Origin: Syntrophomonas zehnderi OL-4
GTDB taxonomy: Bacteria; Bacillota; Syntrophomonadia; Syntrophomonadales; Syntrophomonadaceae
NCBI RefSeq assembly: GCF_000983115.1
Contig: NZ_CGIH01000027.1
Location: forward strand, 124,001 to 188,000
Length of the DNA stretch: 64,000 nucleotides
Direction: 5' to 3'
How positions within the stretch are numbered: position 1 is the stretch's first letter; each line of letters begins with the position of its first letter. The notes under the pieces were generated by a model. It was not told where the DNA came from. It was given only the letters and a program-made list of their open reading frames with translations, and searched no databases. The translations under genes and the position numbers were made by a program. Shown piece by piece: positions 43,890 to 52,704 of the stretch.

Positions 43890-44206
43890 TGAGCCGTCAG
43901 GAGAATATTAAAAAGGTCTATGACCGATGTTCAGCAATGATTACCAATCTGCATATAAAGAAAAGGGCTATCAGTCAAGAGGAGATGTACAGCCTTTTAT
44001 CTGTGCTGGATATGGTGGTTCTAAAAAATGATTTCTCTGACTTTATTGATTTATTGCGATCCTGGCAGGAAGGACCCCGGGATGAGGAAATAGATGCCAT
44101 CATAAAAGCCACCTTACTACAGATTGATTATACCAGCGAGCAATCTATCCGCCAAAACCAAGCTATTCTAGCAGATTTAATCAATTACCAGTCCAGCCAG
44201 AGCTAG
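43889..44206 (+). CDS. Small protein coupled to the DnaB-like helicase
   Basis: A 105-residue helical protein of unknown family (ISQEEMYSLLSVLDMVVLKND near its centre). Its ATG overlaps the helicase stop in TAATG, a coupling arrangement, so it probably belongs to the same complex or regulates it. No motif is recognised. A terminator follows. Confidence 0.75.
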   Translation: MSRQENIKKVYDRCSAMITNLHIKKRAISQEEMYSLLSVLDMVVLKNDFSDFIDLLRSWQEGPRDEEIDAIIKATLLQIDYTSEQSIRQNQAILADLINYQSSQS

Positions 44207-44331
44207 AACTGACAACATTTCTATAGTGCACTTCAACTGTTTCTGGGTTACAATAAAGAATGAATTTAATGCCTTGCCGAAAAACTGAAGAAGGATGGCA
44301 GTATTATATTAAACCGGCATACCTCGTGTGG

Positions 44332-44369
44332 TAATGCTTGAATTTACTGTTTACAGGCATTATTTTTTT
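44332..44369 (+). terminator. Intrinsic terminator after the helicase cassette
   Basis: The stem TAATGCTTG with CAGGCATTA is followed by seven Ts. Confidence 0.8.
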
Positions 44370-44434
44370 GCCGGCAAATATATATAATTTTTAACCCCAA
44401 AATATGTAGAACAGCAGGATAGGAGAGGATATCA

Positions 44435-45742
44435 ATGCCCATATGGAACCCGGATATGGAGTGTATGCCCCGGGAAGAGATTGAAAAGCTACAATTGCAG
44501 AGATTAAAGAAAAATCTGCAATATGTTTATGAGCGTTCCGAGGTCTACCGCGAAAAGTTTGCCTCAGTTGGTTTTACTCCCGGCGATTTAAAATGTCTGA
44601 ACGATTTAAGTAAACTGCCTATGACGGTAAAAGATGATTTCCGGGAAGGTTACCCATTTGGCATGTTCACTGTTCCCCAGGAACAGGTAGTCAGATTACA
44701 TGCGTCTTCAGGAACCACCGGCAAGCTGACTGTTGTCGGTTGTACTCATAATGACTTAAACAACTGGACTGAACTCGTTGCCCGCATGGTATCCATGACC
44801 GGAGTGGATTCCTCCGATGTAGCCCAGATAGCTTTTGGTTATGGATTATTCACCGGAGCCCATGGTTTGCAATACGGCCTGGAAAAAGTGGGGGCCACTG
44901 TTATCCCTATTTCCGGCGGCAATTCCGAAAAGCAACTCATGCTCATGAAAGATTTTGGGAGCACGGTTCTGGTCAGTACGCCTACCTATGCCTTGCATTT
45001 GGCGGAAATCGCTATGGAGGCAGGAATTGACCCCCGCACCGATTTAAATATCAGAATAGGACTTTTTGGAGGAGAGGCATTTTCCGAAGAGTACCGCCAG
45101 GAGATTCAGAAATATTGGGGTATGCTGGCGACTGATAATTATGGTCTGAGTGAAGTGGGCGGCCCTGGTTTTTCCGGTGAATGTCATTTACTTTGCGGAC
45201 AGCATGTGGCAGAAGACCAGTTTATCGTTGAAATCGTTGATCCCGAAACACTGCAGCCATTGCCTGCTGGAGAGCCGGGTGAAGTTATAATTACCACGCT
45301 CTGCCGGGAAGCGGTACCGGTTATCAGATACCGCACCAAGGATATATCTTCCCTGAATTATTCGGTTTGTGACTGCGGGCGCACCACCGCGCGGCTCAGC
45401 AAGATTACCGGCCGCAGTGACGATATGATGGTAATTCGCGGGGTCAATGTATTTCCTTCCCAGATTGAGAGTGTGCTGGTCAATATTGATGGTCTGGCTC
45501 CTCATTACCAGATTGTCCGCTACAATAAAGGTTATCTTGAAGATCTGGAAATACGGGTGGAAATAGCCGAAGATGCTTTTACCGACACGTACCGCGATCT
45601 GGAAGCGATTGAACAGAAATTTAAACAACAGCTTTACAAAGTACTGTCTCTAAACCCCAAGGTCAAACTGGTTGAACCCTACAGTATTGAAAGAACAGCC
45701 GGAAAAGCCAAGCGGGTGATTGATATGCGAGACAAGCAATAA
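44435..45742 (+). CDS. paaK: Phenylacetate-CoA ligase family enzyme
   Basis: An adenylate-forming ligase of 435 residues that joins phenylacetate or another aryl acid to CoA. The phosphate loop is LHASSGTTGK, the A5-type motif is TDNYGLSEVGGPG, and the A8-type hinge is ITGRSDDMMVIRGVNVFPSQIE. Four cysteines around CDCG and nearby may bind zinc as in some family members. ATG 44435 follows AGGAGAGG. It heads a run of genes ending in the indolepyruvate oxidoreductase pair, which makes the same class of aryl-acetyl-CoA. Confidence 0.92.
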   Translation: MPIWNPDMECMPREEIEKLQLQRLKKNLQYVYERSEVYREKFASVGFTPGDLKCLNDLSKLPMTVKDDFREGYPFGMFTVPQEQVVRLHASSGTTGKLTVVGCTHNDLNNWTELVARMVSMTGVDSSDVAQIAFGYGLFTGAHGLQYGLEKVGATVIPISGGNSEKQLMLMKDFGSTVLVSTPTYALHLAEIAMEAGIDPRTDLNIRIGLFGGEAFSEEYRQEIQKYWGMLATDNYGLSEVGGPGFSGECHLLCGQHVAEDQFIVEIVDPETLQPLPAGEPGEVIITTLCREAVPVIRYRTKDISSLNYSVCDCGRTTARLSKITGRSDDMMVIRGVNVFPSQIESVLVNIDGLAPHYQIVRYNKGYLEDLEIRVEIAEDAFTDTYRDLEAIEQKFKQQLYKVLSLNPKVKLVEPYSIERTAGKAKRVIDMRDKQ

Positions 45743-45758
45743 AAGGAGATTTAATCCC

Positions 45759-46862
45759 ATGCCGGATTTTATAAAATCAAAAGCCAGACGGGAAATATTC
45801 ACCCTAAAACCTTATATTCCAGGTAAGCCGATTGAGGAAGTCAAACGCGAATTAGGCCTTACCGATGTAATCAAGCTGGCTTCCAACGAAAATCCCCTGG
45901 GTTCTTCCCCTAAGGCCATGGCAGCAGTAAAAGCAAGTATTTCGGATCTGCATTTATACCCGGATGCCAATTGCCACGATCTAAAAAAGAAACTGGCTTC
46001 CGTTTACGGAATGCCCGAAAAAAGTATTTTAATCGGTAACGGCTCCGATGAGCTGTTTAGGTTGCTGGCCGAAACATTTTTAGAAAGCCGTGATCAGGTC
46101 ATCTTCGCCCAGCCGACTTTTTCCGAATATGAATTCGTTTCCCGAATAATGGGCGCCGAATGCATCCAAATACCCTTAAAAGATTATACCCACGATCTGT
46201 CGGCTATAATCAATGCTATATCCATAAAAACAAAAATTATCTTTATTTGTAATCCCAATAACCCGACCGGTACCATAGTTAACTCCAGACAGATCAACGA
46301 ATTCATGGAGCAGGTGCCTGATGATATCCTGGTTGTCTTCGACGAGGCTTACCAGGAATATGTAGAAAGCCCTCAATATGCAAGCGGATTGCAATTTGTC
46401 CGGGAGGGCCGAAATGTCCTGGTATCCCGGACATTTTCCAAAATATACGGTCTGGCCGCTCTGCGGATCGGCTACGCTTTAACAACCCCGGCGATTGCCC
46501 AGGCGGTCGAACGGGTAGCTGAACCTTTCAATGTCAATATGCTGGCACAGGTCGCAGCTCTGGCGGCTCTGGATGATACGGAATTTATTGATAAAAGCCT
46601 GCAAAATAATCGCCTGGGCAAAGAGTATCTATATAAAGAGTTGACCCGTTTAGAGATAGAGTACATTCCTACGGAAACGAATTTTATCTTCCTGGATACC
46701 GGACACAACTGCCAGGGAGTCTTTAAAAATCTTTTGCAGCAGGGGATTATTGTGCGTGCCGGTGACAGCTTTGGCTGCCCCAACTATATTCGCGTAACGA
46801 TAGGTATCCCTGAGCAAAACCGGCGCTTTATTAGAAGCTTGCAAAAAGTTTTGGGGTTATAA
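45759..46862 (+). CDS. hisC: Histidinol-phosphate/aromatic aminotransferase
   Basis: A 367-residue class II-like PLP aminotransferase of the HisC group. The PLP lysine is in SRTFSKIYGLAALRIGY; NPNNPTGT, VVFDEAYQEYV and the arginine near NYIRVTIG complete the active site. HisC enzymes often act on aromatic amino acids too. ATG 45759 is chosen for its AAAAGGAG site. No other his gene is near, and the flanking paaK and iorAB genes suggest aromatic amino acid transamination. That is inference. Confidence 0.9.
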   Translation: MPDFIKSKARREIFTLKPYIPGKPIEEVKRELGLTDVIKLASNENPLGSSPKAMAAVKASISDLHLYPDANCHDLKKKLASVYGMPEKSILIGNGSDELFRLLAETFLESRDQVIFAQPTFSEYEFVSRIMGAECIQIPLKDYTHDLSAIINAISIKTKIIFICNPNNPTGTIVNSRQINEFMEQVPDDILVVFDEAYQEYVESPQYASGLQFVREGRNVLVSRTFSKIYGLAALRIGYALTTPAIAQAVERVAEPFNVNMLAQVAALAALDDTEFIDKSLQNNRLGKEYLYKELTRLEIEYIPTETNFIFLDTGHNCQGVFKNLLQQGIIVRAGDSFGCPNYIRVTIGIPEQNRRFIRSLQKVLGL

Positions 46863-46866
46863 GTAG

Positions 46867-47394
46867 ATGATTAGAATCAGCTACCACGAACCGGATGCCG
46901 AAATAATGTTGCTAAACGCTTTAAGCAGCAGCCTGCCGCCTTCGCCGGAGCAACTGCTCCTGCTTTGTATCGGCTCAGAGCGGCATATACTGGATTGCCT
47001 GGGCCCCTTGACCGGAACTATGCTTAAAACGCGCTTGCCTGGTCTGCTGGTATATGGAACCTTGGATCAGCCTTTACATGCCAACAACCTAACCAGGCAG
47101 ATGTCAGAGATTCGTAAAAAACATCCCGGTACTATTGAATTGGCTATCGATGCATCGGTTGGTACAGAGGAGGAAATAGGGCAACTGCAATTTTGGCAGG
47201 GGAGTTTAATCCCCGGCAAGGCTCTGGCTAAAAATCTGCCGCTTGTTGGAGATTTCTCCTTAACCGCAGTTGTAGATGCCCGTCCCCGGACCAGATATCA
47301 AGATACTGGGAATAAACGTGGCTTAGCCCATGTATACCATATGGCCAGGCTCATTGAAGAAGCCATGTACCTATGGTATAAGGCCGTCAAATAA
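46867..47394 (+). CDS. YyaC-family spore protease-like protein
   Basis: A 175-residue DUF1256/YyaC protein, related to the germination protease Gpr and found in endospore formers. The motif LLLLCIGSERHILDCLGPLTG and the aspartate-bearing ELAIDASVG are typical. It starts four bases after the hisC stop, so it is probably in the same operon, although its role would be in sporulation. Proteolytic activity of the family is not proven. Confidence 0.9.
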   Translation: MIRISYHEPDAEIMLLNALSSSLPPSPEQLLLLCIGSERHILDCLGPLTGTMLKTRLPGLLVYGTLDQPLHANNLTRQMSEIRKKHPGTIELAIDASVGTEEEIGQLQFWQGSLIPGKALAKNLPLVGDFSLTAVVDARPRTRYQDTGNKRGLAHVYHMARLIEEAMYLWYKAVK

Positions 47395-47503
47395 GCTTTC
47401 AAGCAAGATTTAACGCTTACACTTTTGTCCTTGATATGTTATTATTTTTTTTAGATATTACTATTAAGGGGCAGAATTCACTTGTTGTAACCGGCGCATT
47501 CCT

Positions 47504-47538
47504 AGCCTCTTGTTCCGTTTGTGAATGAGAGGCTTTTA
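47504..47538 (+). terminator. Hairpin before iorA, probable terminator
   Basis: The stem AGCCTCT with AGAGGCT is followed by TTTTA. It separates yyaC from iorA, so the latter may have its own promoter. Confidence 0.6.
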
Positions 47539-47572
47539 CTTGTGTATACCCAGGAAATAAGGAGGATTAATA

Positions 47573-49312
47573 ATGAAGCAATTAATGATAGGTAACCAGG
47601 CTATTGCGCGTGGTGCGTATGAGGCCGGGGCTACTGTAGCCACTGCGTATCCGGGAACCCCCAGCACTGAGATCGTAAGCAGTTTTGCTGAATACGAGGG
47701 TGTTTATGCTGAATGGGCCCCCAACGAAAAGGTTGCCATGGAGGTCGGAGCCGGTGCTTCCATTGCCGGGGCTCGTACCCTGGTGGCCATGAAACATGTT
47801 GGCGTCAATGTGGCCGCTGATCCTCTGTATACCTTGGCCTACACCGGCGTAAACGGTGGATTGGTGATCGTTTCCGCCGATGACCCTGGAATGCATTCCT
47901 CCCAAAATGAGCAGGATAATCGCGGTTATGGACGTTTTGCAAAATTAATCGTGATTGAACCTTCGGATAGTCAGGAAGCACTGGATTTTACCAAAGCCGC
48001 CTTCGAACTGAGTGAAGAATTTGACACACCGGTTATGCTGCGGGTTACCACCCGGTTGTCCCACTCGCAGACCATGGTTGAAATCGGTGAACCGCAGGCG
48101 TTTAAGCTTAAAGAATATGTTAAAAACCCGGCTAAATACGTAATGTTACCTGCTTATGCGCGGGGTCGACATGTAGAAGTAGAAAAAAAATTCCTGCGTC
48201 TTAGAGAATACGCAGAAACAACCCCCTTAAATCGGATTGAGTGGGGAAATAAATCCCTGGGTATAATCACCAGCGGAGTGGCGTATCAGTACGTAAAAGA
48301 AGCTTTGCCAGAAGTGTCGGTACTAAAACTGGGCATGACCAATCCTGTGCCGCAAAAACTAATTACTGATTTTGCCGGACAAGTTGACCGGTTGGTGATC
48401 GTTGAAGAATTGGAACCAGTCATTGAAGAACAGGTTAAGTCCTGGGGGATAAAAGCCGAAGGCAAAAATATATTTAGTTTGCTGGGAGAATATAACTCCG
48501 AATTAATCGCTGAACGGCTGGCCCATGTTCCCCTGCCGACCGGTTTCGGGTTGGAGGGTGATGTGCCGGCGCGTCCGCCGCTACTTTGTGCCGGCTGCCC
48601 CCACCGCGGGGTTTTCCATACTCTTAAAAAGATGAAACTTACGGTTATGGGTGACATAGGTTGTTATACTCTGGGGGCTTTAAGTCCCTTGGACGGGATG
48701 GATGCCTGTATCTGTATGGGGGCCAGCATCGGCTCGGCCCTGGGGATGGAGAAGGCCCGCGGACCTGAACAGGCTAAAAAAACCGTGGCGGTTATCGGGG
48801 ATTCCACCTTTGTTCATTCCGGTATTACCGCTTTGATTGATGTAGTCTATAATCAGGGGCATACAACGGTTTTGATTCTCGACAATGATACCACCGCCAT
48901 GACCGGTCATCAGGATCATCCGGCTACCGGTAAGACTATTACTCGCCAGGCGACCCGCAAGCTGGATCTGTTGGCATTAGTAAAAGCCATTGGGGTAGAG
49001 CATGTCCAGGTGGTTGATCCTCTGCAATTAAACGATTTGGAAAGCTCCCTGCAGGAAGCTTTAAATCGCCAGGAACCTTCGGTGATTATCGCTAAACGGC
49101 CTTGTGTTTTGTTACACCCAGTCACACTTGCCAGCCGTTATTATGTAGACGATGAGCTGTGTACCGGCTGCAAGTCCTGTATAAAATTAGGATGCACCGG
49201 GGTGAGTTTTGATGATGAAAACAAAAAAGCCATTATAAATCCTGGCTGTACTGCTTGTGGGCTCTGCCCCCAGGTATGCAAATTCAATGCTATCAAGAAA
49301 ATGGAGGTGTAA
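47573..49312 (+). CDS. iorA: Indolepyruvate:ferredoxin oxidoreductase, alpha subunit
   Basis: A 579-residue TPP enzyme that oxidises aryl pyruvates to aryl-acetyl-CoA and reduces ferredoxin in anaerobes. It has the pyrimidine-binding domain (GAYEAGATVATAYPGTPSTEI), the TPP-phosphate domain with GDSTFVHSGI and LDNDTTAMTGHQDHP, and a C-terminal double 4Fe-4S region (CTGCKSCIKLGC and CTACGLCPQVC). The ATG follows AAGGAGG. The beta subunit gene begins four bases after the stop. Confidence 0.96.
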   Translation: MKQLMIGNQAIARGAYEAGATVATAYPGTPSTEIVSSFAEYEGVYAEWAPNEKVAMEVGAGASIAGARTLVAMKHVGVNVAADPLYTLAYTGVNGGLVIVSADDPGMHSSQNEQDNRGYGRFAKLIVIEPSDSQEALDFTKAAFELSEEFDTPVMLRVTTRLSHSQTMVEIGEPQAFKLKEYVKNPAKYVMLPAYARGRHVEVEKKFLRLREYAETTPLNRIEWGNKSLGIITSGVAYQYVKEALPEVSVLKLGMTNPVPQKLITDFAGQVDRLVIVEELEPVIEEQVKSWGIKAEGKNIFSLLGEYNSELIAERLAHVPLPTGFGLEGDVPARPPLLCAGCPHRGVFHTLKKMKLTVMGDIGCYTLGALSPLDGMDACICMGASIGSALGMEKARGPEQAKKTVAVIGDSTFVHSGITALIDVVYNQGHTTVLILDNDTTAMTGHQDHPATGKTITRQATRKLDLLALVKAIGVEHVQVVDPLQLNDLESSLQEALNRQEPSVIIAKRPCVLLHPVTLASRYYVDDELCTGCKSCIKLGCTGVSFDDENKKAIINPGCTACGLCPQVCKFNAIKKMEV

Positions 49313-49315
49313 CAA

Positions 49316-49903
49316 ATGCCTGATAAGACCACTAATATTTTAATTGTAGGTGTCGGGGGGCAGGGAACTCTCCTTACCAGCCGCATAATAGCTCAGGTAG
49401 CTGTGCAAATGGGTTATGATGTAAAGGTGTCCGAAGTCCACGGAATGGCTCAGCGTGGCGGCAGCGTAGTATCACAGGTGCGTTACGGAAACAAAATCTA
49501 CTCGCCGATAATCAAAAAAGGAGATGCCGACATCATTCTGGCCTTTGAAAAAGTCGAAAGCGCCCGCTGGCTGGATTTTTTAAAACCAGACGGAATGGTT
49601 ATCATAAATAATGAGCGGGTCAATCCGCTGCCGGTCTTAAGCGGTAAAGTAAAATATCCTGACCAAATACATGAAAAAGTGGCAGCCTGCCTAAAGGATA
49701 CCGTAATGGTGGATGCCACTGATATTGCATCTCAATGTGGCAATCCCAAAGCCGCTAATGTAGTCCTGGTTGGTATGCTTTGCAAAGCCATCGGATTACC
49801 GGAAGAAGAGGTCGAAAAAGCCATTCGCGATATCGTTCCTGCCAAAGCGATTCAAGTCAATCTGCTGGCCTTTAAAAAAGGTTGCGAGTTAATGGCTGGT
49901 TAA
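49316..49903 (+). CDS. iorB: Indolepyruvate:ferredoxin oxidoreductase, beta subunit
   Basis: A 195-residue gamma-domain protein that forms the IOR complex with IorA. The family start LIVGVGGQGTLLTSRIIAQV and the AQRGGSVVSQVRYG motif are clear. Its ribosome site (GGAGG) lies within the end of iorA, showing tight coupling. With PaaK upstream, the product aryl-CoA could be exchanged with the free acid and energy recovered, depending on direction. Confidence 0.95.
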   Translation: MPDKTTNILIVGVGGQGTLLTSRIIAQVAVQMGYDVKVSEVHGMAQRGGSVVSQVRYGNKIYSPIIKKGDADIILAFEKVESARWLDFLKPDGMVIINNERVNPLPVLSGKVKYPDQIHEKVAACLKDTVMVDATDIASQCGNPKAANVVLVGMLCKAIGLPEEEVEKAIRDIVPAKAIQVNLLAFKKGCELMAG

Positions 49904-49923
49904 CCCTTTAAGGAGGGCTCAAA

Positions 49924-50754
49924 ATGCTTAAAATAGGTTGCCATTTATCAGTTTCCAAGGGTTATGCCCATATGGCACAAGAAGCCCTTGCCATAGGTGC
50001 CAATACCTTTCAATTTTTTACCCGCAATCCCCGCGGCAGCAAAGCCAAAGCCATCGATACTCAGGATATCGCAGCCTTTTTAAATCTGGCCGCAGAGCAC
50101 AAATTTGCTCCTATTTTGGCCCATGCCCCATACACCTTAAATCCTTGCTCCGCTGAAGCCAGGGTTAGGGAATTTGCCCTAGAGATAATGGCTGATGATT
50201 TAAGACGGATGGAATATACTCCTGGTAACTACTATACTTTTCACCCTGGCAGTCATGGAGGACAAGGCATTGAGACAGGCATTGACCTGATTGCCGAGAT
50301 GCTCAACCAAATTCTGCTGCCCTCCCAAAGCACCTTGGTTTTGCTCGAAACTATGGCCGGCAAAGGTAGTGAAGTCGGCCATAGTTTTACACAGCTACGT
50401 CAGATTATAGATAAAGTAAAATTACAGGAAAAGATCGGTGTCTGTCTGGATACCTGTCATGTCTATGATGCCGGTTATGATATTGTCAATGATCTAGATG
50501 GTGTTTTAGAAGAACTTGACCACATTATAGGCCTTGACCGCCTCCATGCCATTCACTTAAATGACAGCAAGAACCCCATTTCAAGCCATAAAGACCGTCA
50601 TGAAAAGATCGGTCAGGGATCCATAGGACTGGAAACCATTATTAATGTCATCAACCATCCTTTGCTGCGCGATTTGCCTTTTTACCTCGAAACCCCCAAT
50701 GAATTAGAAGGTTATGCCCATGAGATAAAAATACTGCGAGATGCTTATATATAA
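49924..50754 (+). CDS. nfo: Endonuclease IV
   Basis: A 276-residue AP endonuclease for base-excision repair. Metal ligands are in [52 protein letters not shown] and [22 protein letters not shown]. The start ATG follows AAGGAGG twenty bases after iorB. It is on the same strand but probably functionally unrelated to the ior genes. Confidence 0.96.
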   Translation: MLKIGCHLSVSKGYAHMAQEALAIGANTFQFFTRNPRGSKAKAIDTQDIAAFLNLAAEHKFAPILAHAPYTLNPCSAEARVREFALEIMADDLRRMEYTPGNYYTFHPGSHGGQGIETGIDLIAEMLNQILLPSQSTLVLLETMAGKGSEVGHSFTQLRQIIDKVKLQEKIGVCLDTCHVYDAGYDIVNDLDGVLEELDHIIGLDRLHAIHLNDSKNPISSHKDRHEKIGQGSIGLETIINVINHPLLRDLPFYLETPNELEGYAHEIKILRDAYI

Positions 50755-51190
50755 TACTCAATTCCGTAAACACGTTCAAATGATAATTTCTACGAATGGA
50801 CAGGGAAAACCGCTGTATGATCTGCTGGGGCAGTATGTTTGCAGAAGGAAAGGCAATTGAGCCCTCTGGCGCAGAGTTATTGCTTTTATAGATGATTGGC
50901 ACTGCCTAATCAGGCAGGTTTTAATAGAGGAAGCAGAAAGAATGCTCCGTTGCTTCCTGCAACAAAGTATACATTATACCTTGTTGCGGGTCATTGCTTT
51001 CCTGGTTACTATATGGATTATAATGAACATAGAAAATAAAAATAAATAGTTTGTTAACAAACGGCCAATGAAGTCCCTGCGTTAGTGGAGCAGGGACTTC
51101 TGTCTTTATGAAGCCTGTAAAAATGCTCAAAAATTAAAGCTTGGCGGTTAGCCGCGGCTGCAGCCCGCCTGGCAGGTTAGGAGGGGTTTT
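50755..51190. other. Non-coding stretch rich in hairpins
   Basis: This 436-base gap holds at least four inverted repeats: CTGCCT/AGGCAG at 50902-50917, GGAAGCA/TGCTTCC near 50930-50958, GCAACAA/TTGTTGC near 50957-50986, and GAAGTCCCTGC/GCAGGGACTTC at 51070-51100. The last two ends look like a terminator. No gene is seen, and a small structured RNA is possible. Confidence 0.4.
51070..51100 (+). terminator. Hairpin with weak T-run
   Basis: A perfect 11-pair stem, GAAGTCCCTGC with GCAGGGACTTC, has a nine-base loop and is followed by TGTCTTTAT. It could close a transcript coming from nfo or an RNA in the gap. Confidence 0.6.
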
Positions 51191-51901
51191 ATGCGTATAT
51201 TGGTGATTCAGCATGTCGCTTGCGAAGGACCGGGATTACTGGGAGATGAACTCATCGCCAATGGTTGGGAATTAGACATCCGGTGTATGGATATACCATC
51301 AACCGTATTACCTGATGATCTGGATGAATATCAGGCCTTGATTATTTTAGGCGGTCCGATGGGTGTCTATGAAGAAGACAGGTTTCCCTATTTCTTTAAA
51401 GTCCAGGGACTAATCAGGGAATCGGTAGCAGGTAGTATCCCTTGTGTAGGTATATGTCTGGGCGGACAGCTCATTGCCCGGGCCTTGGGAGCAGCTGTAT
51501 ATAAAAACCCGGTAAAGGAAATCGGCTGGACGCCCATTCGCTTGCTCCCTGCAGGGAAATCAACTCCGTTGTTTCGCCTTATGCCCAATGGTTTTTCTGT
51601 CTTTCAATGGCATACCGATACTTTTGCTCTACCGGAAGGAGCAGTCCTGCTGGCATCAAGTGAGGACTGCAGGAATCAGGCTTTCGTCTATGGTAATCAT
51701 GTTTGGGCGCTTCAATTTCATTTGGAAGTAACACCCGAAATGATCGCCGATTGGTCTGAGATATACCAAAATGAATTAATTGCTTTTGCCGGGCCGGGAG
51801 GAAAGGATCGACTACTGAACAACACTCGGGCGCGCTGGGAAGCTATGCGTTCAGGACGGGAACAGTTCTTAAGCAATATATGTGCCATACTCAGGAGTTA
51901 A
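51191..51901 (+). CDS. Class I glutamine amidotransferase-like protein
   Basis: A 236-residue stand-alone GATase1, similar to GMP-synthase-type amidotransferases. The nucleophile Cys89 is in VGICLGGQLIA, and the His and Glu are in LQFHLEVTPE. No synthase domain is fused, so it may act as a gamma-glutamyl hydrolase or amine deglutamylase. ATG 51191 follows AGGAGG. It is convergent with the nif operon and has a strong inverted repeat at its end. Confidence 0.9.
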   Translation: MRILVIQHVACEGPGLLGDELIANGWELDIRCMDIPSTVLPDDLDEYQALIILGGPMGVYEEDRFPYFFKVQGLIRESVAGSIPCVGICLGGQLIARALGAAVYKNPVKEIGWTPIRLLPAGKSTPLFRLMPNGFSVFQWHTDTFALPEGAVLLASSEDCRNQAFVYGNHVWALQFHLEVTPEMIADWSEIYQNELIAFAGPGGKDRLLNNTRARWEAMRSGREQFLSNICAILRS

Positions 51902-51917
51902 GGCTGCCTGAGTATGG
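51885..51917. terminator. Strong inverted repeat across the amidotransferase stop
   Basis: An 11-pair perfect stem, CCATACTCAGG with CCTGAGTATGG, overlaps the stop codon. No T-run follows on either strand, so termination is not certain. Confidence 0.45.
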
Positions 51918-52070
51918 TAACTGTGCAGTAGTATTTTCCCGGGGGAAGGGATGCCCAGGAACCCTCTTTGGCCTGCCTGGATTCCAACCGACCTTTACGG
52001 TAAAGCTGCTTAACTTGATTCTGACGCGATGGTTAGCGGCAGAATTCGTCAGGCGCTCTTAAACTGTGAT

Positions 52071-52676
52071 TTAGCGATGTATGGTTACCCTGAACTCATT
52101 TGAGGTGATTTTTTCTATCGTTCCTTCCAATTCGCCGCTGATCAGCTTGATTTCCAGCCAGGGAGGAATATGGGAACATATTATCTCCAAGTTGCGAACC
52201 TGCTCATTTTTTAACAGCGGAAAAAGAATCTGCTTGGAAGTAATCTTGGTGTTACGATTTTGAATATCTTTTAAGGAAATTGAATAACAACCGTGAGAAG
52301 TTTCCGCAGCTTCCGGAATAGATGGATCATTTAACTGCCGGGGAACTTCTGTTTGGGTTTCGGCTGCCATTATATGAGCGATTATATCGGCCGGATGTCC
52401 GGTCATTTCCCAGACAGTAAATCCGGCTTTTTCCAATTCATAGAAAGGCAGGCCAACTACTGCGCTGCCTGCCAGGATTCTGCATCCGTTAAGAAAAGAA
52501 ATTATCCTATCCATATATTCCCGCATGGCCTTTAACCCCTGTATAGCTTGCAGGTTATAAAGCATACGGCGGCTCAACTCCCAACTGAATCCATCATACT
52601 TAAAGACCTGGATTTCCTCCGCTGTTTGAATCGGAGCAGCTGTTCCATCGGCTCCTATCAACACCGCTATTTCCAT
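52071..52676 (-). CDS. anfO: AnfO-family nitrogenase accessory protein
   Basis: A 201-residue protein like AnfO, normally encoded with iron-only nitrogenase. The N-terminal MEIAVLIGADGTAAPI, the middle GCRILAGSAVVGLPFYELEK and the C-terminal SKQILFPLLKNEQVRNLEI and CSHIPPWLE agree with the family layout. It lies 28 bases after nifB on the same strand and is the last gene of the nif operon. The role of AnfO is not firmly known. No anfHDGK genes are in the window. ATG 52676 follows GAGGGTG. Confidence 0.8.
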   Translation of the reverse strand: MEIAVLIGADGTAAPIQTAEEIQVFKYDGFSWELSRRMLYNLQAIQGLKAMREYMDRIISFLNGCRILAGSAVVGLPFYELEKAGFTVWEMTGHPADIIAHIMAAETQTEVPRQLNDPSIPEAAETSHGCYSISLKDIQNRNTKITSKQILFPLLKNEQVRNLEIICSHIPPWLEIKLISGELEGTIEKITSNEFRVTIHR

Positions 52677-52704
52677 GATGCACCCTCTCTTTCTAAATTT
52701 CTAT

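Noticed and set aside
48286-48657. 123-codon minus-strand frame
   Set aside because: It is the antisense shadow of iorA, whose motifs are clear on the plus strand.
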